In this document: positions 8,449-16,821 of the stretch, piece after piece | How positions within the stretch are numbered: the first letter of the stretch is position 1 | How the letters are laid out: every line of letters starts with the position of its first letter | Origin: Streptomyces sp. NBC_00236 | Lineage (GTDB): Bacteria > Actinomycetota > Actinomycetes > Streptomycetales > Streptomycetaceae | Direction: 5' to 3' | DNA: 64,000 nt | Assembly (NCBI RefSeq): GCF_036195045.1 | Contig: NZ_CP108100.1 | Span: forward strand, 7,874,001 to 7,938,000 | Translations under genes and position numbers: made by a program | Notes under the pieces: model-generated | Told to the model about the DNA's origin: nothing | What the model saw: only the letters and a program-made list of their open reading frames with translations | Database searches by the model: none

Positions 8449-9432
8449 TCAGTATCCACCGCCCGGGCGTTCCCGGCCCCGGCGCCTACCGGCCGGCAGG
8501 GGGTGGGGAGCCGTACCGGGAACGACGGTGCTGGTGAGCGTGGAGAGGCCCTCGACGGTCAGGCTGACGGTGTCACCCGGCCGCAGGGGAGGCGGGTTCT
8601 GTTCGCCGCGCAGGCCCCAGAGTTCCGCGAGACAGCCACCGTTGCCGCAGGTCCCCGACCCGAGGACGTCACCGGGGACGACGCGCGTGCCGCGGGACGC
8701 GTAGGCGGTCATCTCCTCGAACGTCCAGCTCATGTTGGACAGCAGGTCCGTGCCGACCGTCACCCCGTTGATCTCGGCGGTGAGCGCCAGACGCAGGAAG
8801 CCGTCCACGTCCCGGAACGGCTCCAGTTCGTCGGCGGTGACCAGGTACGGCCCCAGGGTGGTCGCGGTGTCCTTGCCCTTGCAGGGGCCGAGGCCCACCT
8901 TCATCTCCGCCGACTGGAGGTCGCGTGCGGACCAGTCGTTGAAGACCGTGTACCCGACGATGTGGTCGCGGGCCTGTTCCGGGGTGAGGTCACGGCCCTC
9001 CCGGCCGATGACGGCGCCGACCTCGAGTTCGAAGTCCAGGACCGCCGAGCCGGGCGGCACGGGCACGTCCTGGCCCGGGCCGTAGACCGCGTGCGGGTTG
9101 GTGAAGTAGAACGTCGGCGCCGCGTACCACTGCTCGGGCACGCCCGCCACGCCGTCGACGGACCGGCGCACCCCCTCGACGTGCTCCTCGAACGTCACGA
9201 AGTCCCGTATGGAGGAAGGCTGGAGGGGCGGAAGCAGTCGCACCTGCGACACCTGCGGACCGGCCGGCGCGTCGAGTGCCGCCGCACCCGCGGCGAGCAG
9301 TCCGGGAAGGCCGTCGGTCTCCCGTAGCAGCGCGGTGAGCGAGGAGACGTCCGGCAGCGGGAAGAGGGTGCCGTCCTCCTCCACGACGGCCACTCCGTGG
9401 CGGTGCTGATGCTCGTAGGAGGCGAAACGCAT
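8449..9432 (-). CDS. Fumarylacetoacetate hydrolase-family protein (second in operon)
   Basis: 327 residues of the FAH superfamily, which hydrolyses or isomerises ring-cleavage products by C-C bond cleavage. The metal-site region DFELEVGAVIGREG, the NDWSARDLQ motif and the terminal GSGTCGNGGC loop (instead of the usual GTP) are visible. It resembles the branch that begins MRFASYEHQ. It is the last clear member of the minus-strand catabolic operon, 71 bases after the ring-cleaving dioxygenase gene. A second FAH-family gene lies at the operon start, so the two probably act at different steps. Confidence 0.88.
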   Translation of the reverse strand: MRFASYEHQHRHGVAVVEEDGTLFPLPDVSSLTALLRETDGLPGLLAAGAAALDAPAGPQVSQVRLLPPLQPSSIRDFVTFEEHVEGVRRSVDGVAGVPEQWYAAPTFYFTNPHAVYGPGQDVPVPPGSAVLDFELEVGAVIGREGRDLTPEQARDHIVGYTVFNDWSARDLQSAEMKVGLGPCKGKDTATTLGPYLVTADELEPFRDVDGFLRLALTAEINGVTVGTDLLSNMSWTFEEMTAYASRGTRVVPGDVLGSGTCGNGGCLAELWGLRGEQNPPPLRPGDTVSLTVEGLSTLTSTVVPGTAPHPLPAGRRRGRERPGGGY

Positions 9433-9503
9433 GACAGGGCTCCTGGAGGACAGGGGCGGCGTGCGCGGGATTCCCGCGCACGCCGCCACCGGGGATGGCG
9501 GGA

Positions 9504-10436
9504 TCAGACGGGCGGGGCGACGAACACGCCGCGGTCGGGGTCGTTGAACGACTCCTTGGCGACGATCTCGTTCATCGCGTTGGCGGTGCCCCACTGGTCG
9601 GCGACCTCGGGCTTGGAGAAGTCGTAGACGTGCGGGTGCCAGGTGTCCTCGTCGAGGTTCTCCAGCTCCGTCGTGTACTCCACGGTGTTGCCGTGCGGGT
9701 CGAGGAAGTAGGTGAAGGTGTTGTCGCCCGCCATGTGCCGGCCGGGGCCCCAGATCTTCTTGAAGCCGGCCCGCATGACCCGGCCGGAGCCGCGCATGTA
9801 CTCGTCGATGCCGCGCATCTCGAAGGACACGTGGTGCAGGGCGGTGTGCGGGCCCTGGGCGATGGCCATCGAGTGGTGCTGGTTGCTGATCCGCATGAAG
9901 TGCATGACCTCACCCATGTGCGGCGAGCTGAGCGTGTCGGAGAGCGCGAAGCCGAGGTGGCGCTCGTACCACTCCCGAGTGCGGTTCAGGTCGGGGGAGT
10001 TGAGGACGACGTGGGAGAGCTTGACCGGGATGGCCTCCTTCTCCTCGATCTTGCGGTGCTGCCGGACGTCGACGTCCGCGGAGACCTCGATGGTGCGGCC
10101 GTCGACGTCGAAGAAGCGGAAGCCGTACCCGCCGCCCGGGGTGTCCACCTTCCCGGGCCGGCTGATCAGTTCCACGCCGCCGGCCAGCAGCCGCTCGGCG
10201 AGGGTGTCCACGTCGGCCGGGTTCGCGGCGCCGTACGAGACGAGGTCGAGACGCTTCTCCTCGGCCCTGCGCAGCCGTACGACGTACTGCTCGGGGGAGC
10301 CCTCTGCGGCGAGGAACGAGATCCCGGAGTCCTCGGCGACCTTGGTCAGGCCCCACACCCCGGCGTAGAAGTCGAGCTGCTTGTCGTAGTCGGGTACGGC
10401 CAGGTCCACGTGGCGCAGATGAGTGAGCAGGCGCAT
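9504..10436 (-). CDS. Extradiol ring-cleavage dioxygenase (VOC family)
   Basis: 310-residue two-domain type I extradiol dioxygenase. The catalytic iron site is in the C-terminal half: His in KLSHVVLNS, His in ALHHVSFEM and Glu in GNTVEYTTEL, the 2-His-1-carboxylate set. The N-terminal domain starts LRHVDLAVPDYDKQLDFY. Such enzymes open catechol-type rings next to the hydroxyls using Fe(II) and O2. Only four bases separate it from the upstream amidohydrolase gene, so they are co-transcribed. The substrate cannot be named from the sequence. Confidence 0.9.
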   Translation of the reverse strand: MRLLTHLRHVDLAVPDYDKQLDFYAGVWGLTKVAEDSGISFLAAEGSPEQYVVRLRRAEEKRLDLVSYGAANPADVDTLAERLLAGGVELISRPGKVDTPGGGYGFRFFDVDGRTIEVSADVDVRQHRKIEEKEAIPVKLSHVVLNSPDLNRTREWYERHLGFALSDTLSSPHMGEVMHFMRISNQHHSMAIAQGPHTALHHVSFEMRGIDEYMRGSGRVMRAGFKKIWGPGRHMAGDNTFTYFLDPHGNTVEYTTELENLDEDTWHPHVYDFSKPEVADQWGTANAMNEIVAKESFNDPDRGVFVAPPV

Positions 10437-10440
10437 GAGA

Positions 10441-11439
10441 TCAGTCCTTCCGGAGGAGGGCGGCGGCGTTGCCGCCCCGGACGGCGTGGAAATCGGCATC
10501 GGTGAGTCGTGCGGCGCGCAGTGCGCCGACCGGGTCCTCGCTGCCCATGTCGAACGGGAAGTCCGAGCCGAGCAGGACGCGGTCGGCCCCGGCGACGCGG
10601 ACCAGCTCCCGCAGTACGTGCGGGTCATGGACGAGCGAATCGAAGTACAGGCGCCTGAGGTAGCTGCTGGGCAGGTGGGCGCAGCCGGCCCCCGCGTCGG
10701 AGCGCGTGGACCAGGCGTGGTCGGAGCGGCCGATGTGGGTGGGCAGGTAGCCGCCGCCGTGCGCCGCCATCACCTTCAGCCCCGGGTGGCGGTCGAGTAC
10801 CCCCGAGAAGATGAGATGGGAGAGCGCGACCGCGTTCTCCGTGGGCTGGCCGACGGTGTTGGACAGGTACCACCGGTCCAGGCGCTCGTCGAGCGTGCAC
10901 CCGAAGGGGTGCAGGAACAGCACCGCGCCCGTCTCCTCCGCCCTGGACCACAGGGGTTCGTACGCCGGGTCGGACAGTTCGCGCCCCGGTGCGTGGCTGG
11001 AGATCTCCACCCCGAGCAGCCCGTGTCCCAGGGCGTCGTCGAGGGCTTCGACGGCCAGGTGCGGGTGCTGGAGCGGTACGAGCCCCAGCCCGCTCAGCCG
11101 GTCCGGAGCCGCCGCGCAGTGTGCCGCGGTGGCCTCGTTGGCCAGCCGCCACACCTTCTCCGCGGTCTGCTCGTCCGCCCAGTAGTGGTAGTGCGACGGG
11201 GACGGGCTGACCAGCTGTACGTCGACACCCTGCCGGTCCATCGCCGCTAGGCGCACGGCGACGTCCGTCAGCGCCGGGACGCGCTCACGCACCATGGGCC
11301 CGCTCACCGCGAGCGCCTCGGCACCGTTGCGCCGGGCGTCGAGTTCCCTGGCCGCCGCGTGGCCGGGCAGGCCGGCCACGAGCGCCTCGATCCCGGGGAG
11401 CAGGACGTGGGCGTGCACATCGACGGTGGGCCCGGTCAC
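10441..11439 (-). CDS. Amidohydrolase 2 / ACMSD-like decarboxylase
   Basis: 332-residue TIM-barrel metal enzyme. Visible: the N-terminal VDVHAH metal motif, His in FLHPFG, His in MAAHGGGYLP and the terminal Asp in LLGSDFPFD. This pattern fits the aminocarboxymuconate-semialdehyde and resorcylate decarboxylase group, which remove CO2 from aromatic acids or ring-cleavage products. The start is the GTG at 11437-11439, overlapping the stop of the FAD monooxygenase gene (GTGA), which indicates translational coupling. Upstream in-frame sequence is a shadow of that gene. Confidence 0.87.
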   Translation of the reverse strand: MTGPTVDVHAHVLLPGIEALVAGLPGHAAARELDARRNGAEALAVSGPMVRERVPALTDVAVRLAAMDRQGVDVQLVSPSPSHYHYWADEQTAEKVWRLANEATAAHCAAAPDRLSGLGLVPLQHPHLAVEALDDALGHGLLGVEISSHAPGRELSDPAYEPLWSRAEETGAVLFLHPFGCTLDERLDRWYLSNTVGQPTENAVALSHLIFSGVLDRHPGLKVMAAHGGGYLPTHIGRSDHAWSTRSDAGAGCAHLPSSYLRRLYFDSLVHDPHVLRELVRVAGADRVLLGSDFPFDMGSEDPVGALRAARLTDADFHAVRGGNAAALLRKD

Positions 11440-12578
11440 GGCAGCTCCCGGAGCATCGTCATGGTGCGGCCCATCAGGCCGGGTACGTCGGCATCGCGTA
11501 CCCCGTCCAGCTGCCACTGCCCGATCTGCACGGACGCCTCGACCACCGGGCGGACCCGGGCGATCCGTCGCTCGAAGTACGCCTGGAGCAGCGCGTCGTC
11601 CCAGGTGTCGGAACCGGTCAGCAACCGCGCGAGGACCCATGCGTCCTCCAGCGACAGAGCGGCGCCCTGAGCGAGCGTGGGCGGGCAGCAGTGTGCCGCG
11701 TCGCCGATGAGCACGACCCGGCCGCGATGCCAGGACCCCTCCACCAGCATCCGGTCGAACCAGGTGTAGTTGACCTTCGCCGGGTCGGTGATGTGTGCGG
11801 TGATCTCAGGCCAGAAGCCGCCGTAGTGCCGGGTGAGGCGGCGCATCTCGTCGGCGTACGACTCCGGCGGGATCGAGGCACGGTCGCGGTTGGCCTCGAC
11901 GACATAGGCGTACAGGGTGCTGTCGCTGGTGGGGCAGTATCCGGCGATGTACGCCGGTCCGCCGTAGGCGAGGTCGGTACGGGTCACGCCGGCCGGGCGG
12001 GGTGCGGCGATCCGCCAGATGGCCATGCCGGTCGGTTCGGGCTTCGCCGTGATGCCGATGGCGGCGCGCGTGGTGGAGCCGAGCCCGTCCGCAGCGATCA
12101 CCAGGTCGTAACGGCCTTCGGAGCCGTCGCTGAAGCGGACACGGACACCGTAGGCGTCCTGGTCCAGGAGCTCGGCGGTGACACCCAGGCGGACCGATGC
12201 GCCACTGGCGCGCACCGCGTCGATCAGAATGCGCTGGAGCTGCGGCCGCTGCATGCCGACGGTGGCGGGGAGGTCGTCGCCGCCGCTGCGGATGTCGTCC
12301 TGGACATGCAGCACCGTCCCGTCGGGAGCGGTGATGCCGACCGATCCGAAGCCGTAGCCGGACGCCTCGACCTGCTCCCACACGCCCAGTTCGCGCAGCA
12401 CCCGCAGGGCGTTGCCCTGGAGGGTGATGCCCGATCCGGCGGTGGCGTTCCAGTCGTCCCTGGCCTCGATCAGGTGCACCTCGACCCCGGCGCGGCGCAG
12501 CAGGAGCGTGACGGCGTTTCCGGCCGCGCCGCCCCCGATCACGAGGACCGTACGGGCCTCGTTGCGGGCTTGATTCAT
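11436..12578 (-). CDS. FAD-dependent aromatic monooxygenase
   Basis: 380-residue class A flavoprotein hydroxylase. It shows the FAD dinucleotide motif VIGGGAAGNAV (about 12-22), the DG motif DLVIAADGLGS (about 155-165) and the GD motif VVLIGDAAHCCPP (about 280-292). Such enzymes hydroxylate phenolic acids using NAD(P)H and O2. In the operon it probably creates the diol opened by the dioxygenase. ATG at 12576-12578 has GGGAGTTCCCC just upstream. Confidence 0.9.
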   Translation of the reverse strand: MNQARNEARTVLVIGGGAAGNAVTLLLRRAGVEVHLIEARDDWNATAGSGITLQGNALRVLRELGVWEQVEASGYGFGSVGITAPDGTVLHVQDDIRSGGDDLPATVGMQRPQLQRILIDAVRASGASVRLGVTAELLDQDAYGVRVRFSDGSEGRYDLVIAADGLGSTTRAAIGITAKPEPTGMAIWRIAAPRPAGVTRTDLAYGGPAYIAGYCPTSDSTLYAYVVEANRDRASIPPESYADEMRRLTRHYGGFWPEITAHITDPAKVNYTWFDRMLVEGSWHRGRVVLIGDAAHCCPPTLAQGAALSLEDAWVLARLLTGSDTWDDALLQAYFERRIARVRPVVEASVQIGQWQLDGVRDADVPGLMGRTMTMLRELP

Positions 12579-12601
12579 GGGGAACTCCCTTGTTCCTGAG
12601 G

Positions 12602-13564
12602 CTACTTGACGGCGATCGGGTTGACGGGCGATCCGACGGCCCCGGTGATGGGGAGGGGGGCGGCGGTGAGCCAGAACTCGTACACGCCATCGGCCGCGCA
12701 GTCCTCCGCGAGCGCGTCCAGGTCCCACATCTCACCGATCAGCAGGCCGATGTTGGGGATGGCGACCTGGTGCAGCGGCTGGAAGGCGTGCTCGAACTCG
12801 TTGGGCCGGACCTCGAAGCCCCAGGTGTCGGTGGCGACGGCGGCGATCTCGCTGCCGTGCAGCCACCCGGCGGTGGTGAACGACAGTCCGGGGGCGGCAC
12901 CGCCGGCGTAGTCGCCCCAGCCCTCGCGGCGGACCCGGCTGAGCTGACCGGTGCGGACCAGGACGATGTCACCCCGGCCGACATCGACCCCTTGGGCCTC
13001 GGCGGTCGCCGTCAGGTGGCCCCCGGTGATGGCGAAGCCGTCGGGAAGTTCGCCGCCGTCCCCGACGACACGGCCCACGTCCAGCAGTACGCCGCGGCCG
13101 GCGACGTGCGGGGCCATGTGCTCGATGCCGGTGACCAGGTCTCCCTCGGAGGTGACGACCTTGTCGGCCGGCCTGCCGTTCCACGCCTTGCCGTGGTCGA
13201 AGATGTGGCCGAGCCCGTCCCACTGCGTGGAGCACTGCAACGGCATCGCGATGACGTCGTCGGCGCCCCCGAGACCGTGCGGGAAGCCCTGGAGTCCCAG
13301 GGCCGCGTCGGTACCGGTGTCGAGCATGGTGTGCACCGGATTCGTGCGCCGACGCCAGCCCTTCTGCGGCCCGTCCATGTCGAACCGCTGGGAGAGGGAG
13401 AAGCTGGCACCCCGCCGGACGAGAGCGGCGCCTTCGCGTCGCTTTGCCGCGTCGAGGAAGTTGAGGGTGCCCAGCACGTCGTCCTCGCCCCAACGGCCCC
13501 AGTTGGAGCAGGCCTTCGCGGCCCGGGCGATCGAGCCCTCGGGGTCGTGGCGGTCGAAGGTCAT
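12602..13564 (-). CDS. Cyclase-family (kynurenine formamidase-like) metal hydrolase
   Basis: 320-residue PF04199-type protein. The metal-binding motif is the WDGLGHIFDHG form used by the longer actinobacterial members in place of HxGTHxDxPxH; GVLLDVGRVV and ITGGHLTAT are further family segments. Known members hydrolyse formamide or lactone-type bonds. The first bases overlap the upstream FAH gene (ATGA), so the two are coupled. Its role in the pathway may be opening a lactone or amide intermediate (inference). Confidence 0.87.
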   Translation of the reverse strand: MTFDRHDPEGSIARAAKACSNWGRWGEDDVLGTLNFLDAAKRREGAALVRRGASFSLSQRFDMDGPQKGWRRRTNPVHTMLDTGTDAALGLQGFPHGLGGADDVIAMPLQCSTQWDGLGHIFDHGKAWNGRPADKVVTSEGDLVTGIEHMAPHVAGRGVLLDVGRVVGDGGELPDGFAITGGHLTATAEAQGVDVGRGDIVLVRTGQLSRVRREGWGDYAGGAAPGLSFTTAGWLHGSEIAAVATDTWGFEVRPNEFEHAFQPLHQVAIPNIGLLIGEMWDLDALAEDCAADGVYEFWLTAAPLPITGAVGSPVNPIAVK

Positions 13565-14562
13565 GAGGCGTCCTCCGCGACACAGCGCGTGCGCTGGGCG
13601 CCGAGACCCGTGACGGAACCGTCCATGACGTCCCCGTCACGCAGCAGCCGGCCCCAGTGCATGCCGTTGCCGGCCGGGGAGCCGGTCAGGACCAGATCGC
13701 CGGGCAGCAGCCGGGCGCTCTGCGAGGCGTACGACACCATGCGCGCGACGCTGAAGATCATGTCCTCGGTGGACTCGTCCTGCATGGTCTCGCCGTTCAG
13801 CTTCAGGACGAGGCGCAGGTCGCCGGGGTCCGTGACTGACGTGGCGGGGACGATCCAGGGGCCGAGCGGGGTGAAGCCGGGCGCGTTCTTGCTGCGCAGC
13901 CAGTCCGTTCCGATCTGCGGCATGTCGCGGCGGAAGACCGTGGCGCGGTCGGTCAGGTCGTTGGCGATCGTGTACCCGGCGACGTAGTCGAGGGCCTCCT
14001 CCTCGGAGACCTGGTGGGCGGGCCGGCCGATGACCACCGCCACCTCCAGTTCCCAGTCGGGCTTCTCGGCCCAGGCGGGGAGCACGACATCGTCGAACGG
14101 GCCCGTGATGGCGCTCGGCAGGCCGATGAAGACGTACGGCAGGTCCTCCGCCGCCCGGCGGTCCATGATCTCCGCCGCCTCGGCGCGCCGCTCCTCCTCG
14201 GGCCGGTCGTCTCCGGGGGCGCGGTGGGCGACATGCAGGTCGATGACGTGCTGCCGGTAGTTGGCGCCGGACTGGAACACCTGACGCGGCTCGACCGGAG
14301 CGTGCACCCGGAAGGCGGCCAGGGGCCGGAGCTCCGGGCCGTCGTCGGCCGGTGCGGCCAGCGCGGCAAGTCGGGGCACGGCAGAGCCCCAGACGTCCAG
14401 CAGCCCGCGGACGGTCAGACGGGGGTCGCCGAAGGCCACGCGCAGGTCGAGTACCTGGGCGTCCGCCGTGACGAGCGCGGGGAATCGCGCTCCGTCCGGC
14501 TCCGACAGCGTGGCGAGGGCGAACGGTCCGGCGAACAGCGCGGACGCGGATTCAGGTTTCAC
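13561..14562 (-). CDS. Fumarylacetoacetate hydrolase-family protein (first in operon)
   Basis: 333 residues with FAH-superfamily signatures: YRQHVIDLHVAHR, DWELEVAVVIGRP (metal ligands), GYTIANDLTDR and LTGSPAGNG. I prefer the GTG at 14560-14562 because AGGAGG lies eight bases upstream; the TTG six bases earlier is too close to that site. It is the first gene of a six-gene minus-strand operon with overlaps or small gaps: FAH, cyclase, FAD monooxygenase, amidohydrolase, extradiol dioxygenase, FAH. Together they suggest hydroxylation, ring cleavage and hydrolysis of an aromatic acid. Confidence 0.88.
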   Translation of the reverse strand: MKPESASALFAGPFALATLSEPDGARFPALVTADAQVLDLRVAFGDPRLTVRGLLDVWGSAVPRLAALAAPADDGPELRPLAAFRVHAPVEPRQVFQSGANYRQHVIDLHVAHRAPGDDRPEEERRAEAAEIMDRRAAEDLPYVFIGLPSAITGPFDDVVLPAWAEKPDWELEVAVVIGRPAHQVSEEEALDYVAGYTIANDLTDRATVFRRDMPQIGTDWLRSKNAPGFTPLGPWIVPATSVTDPGDLRLVLKLNGETMQDESTEDMIFSVARMVSYASQSARLLPGDLVLTGSPAGNGMHWGRLLRDGDVMDGSVTGLGAQRTRCVAEDAS

Positions 14563-14629
14563 GAACAAGTCCTCCTGATTGCGATGCGACCAATCTGTCT
14601 CAGCAGGCCATGATCAGGGAAATCGATTC

Positions 14630-14650
14630 TATGGATGATCGTCATCCATA
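14630..14650. promoter_or_regulatory. Perfect 21-bp palindromic operator candidate
   Basis: TATGGATGA-TCG-TCATCCATA, fully symmetric apart from the 3-base centre, located 68 bp upstream of the aromatic operon start and in an AT-rich stretch unlike the surrounding sequence. The form fits an IclR- or GntR-type dimer site. No regulator gene is adjacent, so the cognate protein is probably encoded elsewhere. Confidence 0.75.
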
Positions 14651-14826
14651 TCGTTTATTCCCGCCCGTGCGCATCCGGCGGTACGGCACGACCGACGTCG
14701 GCCGGCACCGGGATCCGCGGGTTCACAACTTCCCCCGGAACAGAAGCAATTACGGAGTTCGGGGCGGGGGCGGAGGCGAAGTTTCGTACGCTGCGGAAGT
14801 CGGAAAGGTCACGGGGAGGGACTTCC

Positions 14827-16080
14827 ATGTCGTTGCGCAAGGGTGCCAATACGCCGGTGCGGAGTGCCCGTGTGCGGGTGGAGCTCGGGTGGCGCGAGGG
14901 CCCCGGCACTCCCGATGTGGACGTGTCGGCTCTCCTGTTGACGGCAGCCGGCAAGGTGCGCTCCGACGACGACTTCGTGTTCTACAACCAGCCCGTTCAC
15001 CCCGGTGGAGCCGTCCGCCATGAAGGAAGGCGCCAGGACGGCGGTGGTGCGGTCGAGACGATCGATGTCGCCCTCTCGGCGGTGGAGCAGGAGATCGGGA
15101 CCGTCGTGGTCGCGGCGTCCACGGAGGGTACGTTCGGCCAGGTGGCCGGCCTTTTCGTGCGGGTGCTCGACGCGGTGAGTGGCGCCGAGGAGGCGCGGTT
15201 CGACGCCACGGACGCCACGACGGAGACCGCGTTCGTGCTCGGGGAGCTGTACCGGCGCAACGGTGCCTGGAAGTTCCGGGCGGTGGGCCAGGGGTACGAC
15301 TCGGGCCTGGCGGGGCTGGCGACCGATTTCGGGATCAGCGTCGACGAGCCCGCACCGCCCGCGCCGGTGTCCCTGCCACGCCCCGCCGCACCCGCACCCC
15401 TTGCTCCGCCTCCGCCTCCGCAGCCCGTTCCCGCCCAGCCCGTGCGTCTGTCGAAGATCACGCTGACGAAGGCAGCGCCTTCGGTGTCGCTGACCAAGCA
15501 GGGAGCGACCTCGGGAGGGATGCGGGTCAATCTCTCGTGGAGCGCCCGTCGGCCACCGCGCGGCTGGATGAGAAAGGGTGAGGAGGCCGTCCGGCTGGAG
15601 GACGTCGACCTGGACCTCTCCTGTCTGTGGGAGCTCCGGAACGGGGCGACGGGGATCGTCCACCCCATCAACAACCAGTTCGGCTCGTTCGACCAGCCGC
15701 CCTACGTCCAACTCGACCAGGACGACCGGACGGGCACGAGTGACACCGGCGAGAATCTGATGATCAACCTTGATCACGCCGCCGAGATCAAGCGCCTTCT
15801 GGTGTTCGTGGTCATCTACGCAGGGGCGTCGAGCTTCGCGGGACTGAACGGCGTCGCCACGTTGTACCCGCCCGTCGGCCCGCCGATCGAGATGCACCTC
15901 GACGAATGCACCGTTCCTTCCCAGGTGGCCGCCATCGCGCTGATCGAGAACATCGGCGGGGAACTGATGGTCCGTCGGGAGGCGAAGTACCTGTTGCCGC
16001 CGCCCGGCATCTTCAAGCAGCAGGCCGCGGATCTCGAGTACGGCTGGGGGCTGACGTGGCAGGGGGCGAGCAAGGACTGA
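14827..16080 (+). CDS. TerD-family protein with C-terminal second domain
   Basis: 417 residues. The N-terminal TerD domain (about 1-190) has the calcium-site segment SALLLTAAGKV-RSDDDFVFYNQ and the GQGYDSGLAGLATDFGI end typical of the family. A proline-rich linker (about 175-205) leads to a second TerD-like domain (about 215-400; LDLSCLWELRNG, NLDHAAEIKRLLVFVVIY). TerD proteins belong to tellurite and stress-response systems. The start at 14827 has GGGGAGGG ahead of it. It is divergent from the aromatic operon and not part of a ter cluster here. Confidence 0.88.
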   Translation: MSLRKGANTPVRSARVRVELGWREGPGTPDVDVSALLLTAAGKVRSDDDFVFYNQPVHPGGAVRHEGRRQDGGGAVETIDVALSAVEQEIGTVVVAASTEGTFGQVAGLFVRVLDAVSGAEEARFDATDATTETAFVLGELYRRNGAWKFRAVGQGYDSGLAGLATDFGISVDEPAPPAPVSLPRPAAPAPLAPPPPPQPVPAQPVRLSKITLTKAAPSVSLTKQGATSGGMRVNLSWSARRPPRGWMRKGEEAVRLEDVDLDLSCLWELRNGATGIVHPINNQFGSFDQPPYVQLDQDDRTGTSDTGENLMINLDHAAEIKRLLVFVVIYAGASSFAGLNGVATLYPPVGPPIEMHLDECTVPSQVAAIALIENIGGELMVRREAKYLLPPPGIFKQQAADLEYGWGLTWQGASKD

Positions 16081-16137
16081 CCGGGCCGGCCCCCACCGCA
16101 CCGTCAGGGTCTCGCAGGGCTGATGCGGAAGTCCCGT

Positions 16138-16176
16138 GTAGACAGTGTCTACCGCGTACTGGTAGACACTGTCTGC
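16138..16176. promoter_or_regulatory. Double TetR operator overlapping the tetR start
   Basis: Two 15-bp near-palindromes, GTAGACAGTGTCTAC (16138-16152) and GTAGACACTGTCTGC (16162-16176), which also form an inverted repeat of each other around a seven-base spacer. The second copy abuts the ATG of the tetR gene. Binding of two dimers would shut off the tetR-MFS operon. Confidence 0.85.
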
Positions 16177-16821
16177 ATGGAACCTGGAAGCTCTCTGCGG
16201 GAACGGCTGATCGACGTCGGCGTGGACGTCGTCATGACCGACGGACCCGCTTCCCTCGGGCTGCGCGAGATCGCCCGCCGCGCGGGGGTCTCCCACGGGG
16301 CGCCACGGCGGTACTTCCCGACGCACCATGCCCTGCTCTCGGCGATCGCTCGACGGGGTTTCGCGGACCTCGCCTCCCGGTTCGAGGCCGCAGCGGACGA
16401 GGACGCATCGCCGCGGGACCGGCTGCGGGTACTCGCACGGACCTATCTCCACTACGCCTCGGAACACCGCGGCATGTTCGAGCTGATGTTCCGTCATGAC
16501 CTCCTGGACAGCGGGACGCGACCGTCGGACCTGACCCCGCTGCGCGAGTCGACCCTCCCGCTCTTCGCGCATCTCGTCGAGCTGGTGTCCCGCCACACGG
16601 CGGAGCGCACGGCGGCCGGGCCCACCGCGCCTCCGGCCGTCACCGCGGCGGCCCTGTGGAGCAATCTGCACGGCGTCGCCCAGCTGTGGGCCTGGGGCAG
16701 TCTGCAACTCGCCCTGGACGTAGCTTCCCCGGGTGCCGCTCCCGAGGGCGAAGCGGCCGACCCGCTCGACCGGCTCCTCATGGTGGTGCTCGACGCCCAT
16801 CTCGGCCCGGTGAATGCGTGA
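16177..16821 (+). CDS. TetR-family repressor of the MFS exporter
   Basis: 214-residue TetR regulator. The N-terminal helix-turn-helix (about 25-60) reads LGLREIARRAGVSHGAPRRYFPTHHALL; the C-terminal part ends with LWSNLHGVAQLWAWGSLQLAL, as in WHG-domain TetR proteins. The ATG at 16177 lies directly behind a double operator, indicating autorepression. Its stop overlaps the GTG start of the exporter gene (GTGA), so the two are translated together. Confidence 0.9.
   Translation: MEPGSSLRERLIDVGVDVVMTDGPASLGLREIARRAGVSHGAPRRYFPTHHALLSAIARRGFADLASRFEAAADEDASPRDRLRVLARTYLHYASEHRGMFELMFRHDLLDSGTRPSDLTPLRESTLPLFAHLVELVSRHTAERTAAGPTAPPAVTAAALWSNLHGVAQLWAWGSLQLALDVASPGAAPEGEAADPLDRLLMVVLDAHLGPVNA

Noticed and set aside
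6390..8537. 715-codon plus-strand frame across the MocR and MBL genes
   Set aside because: Runs through the 3' half of a clear MocR gene in another frame and then opposite a minus-strand gene; no domain seen.
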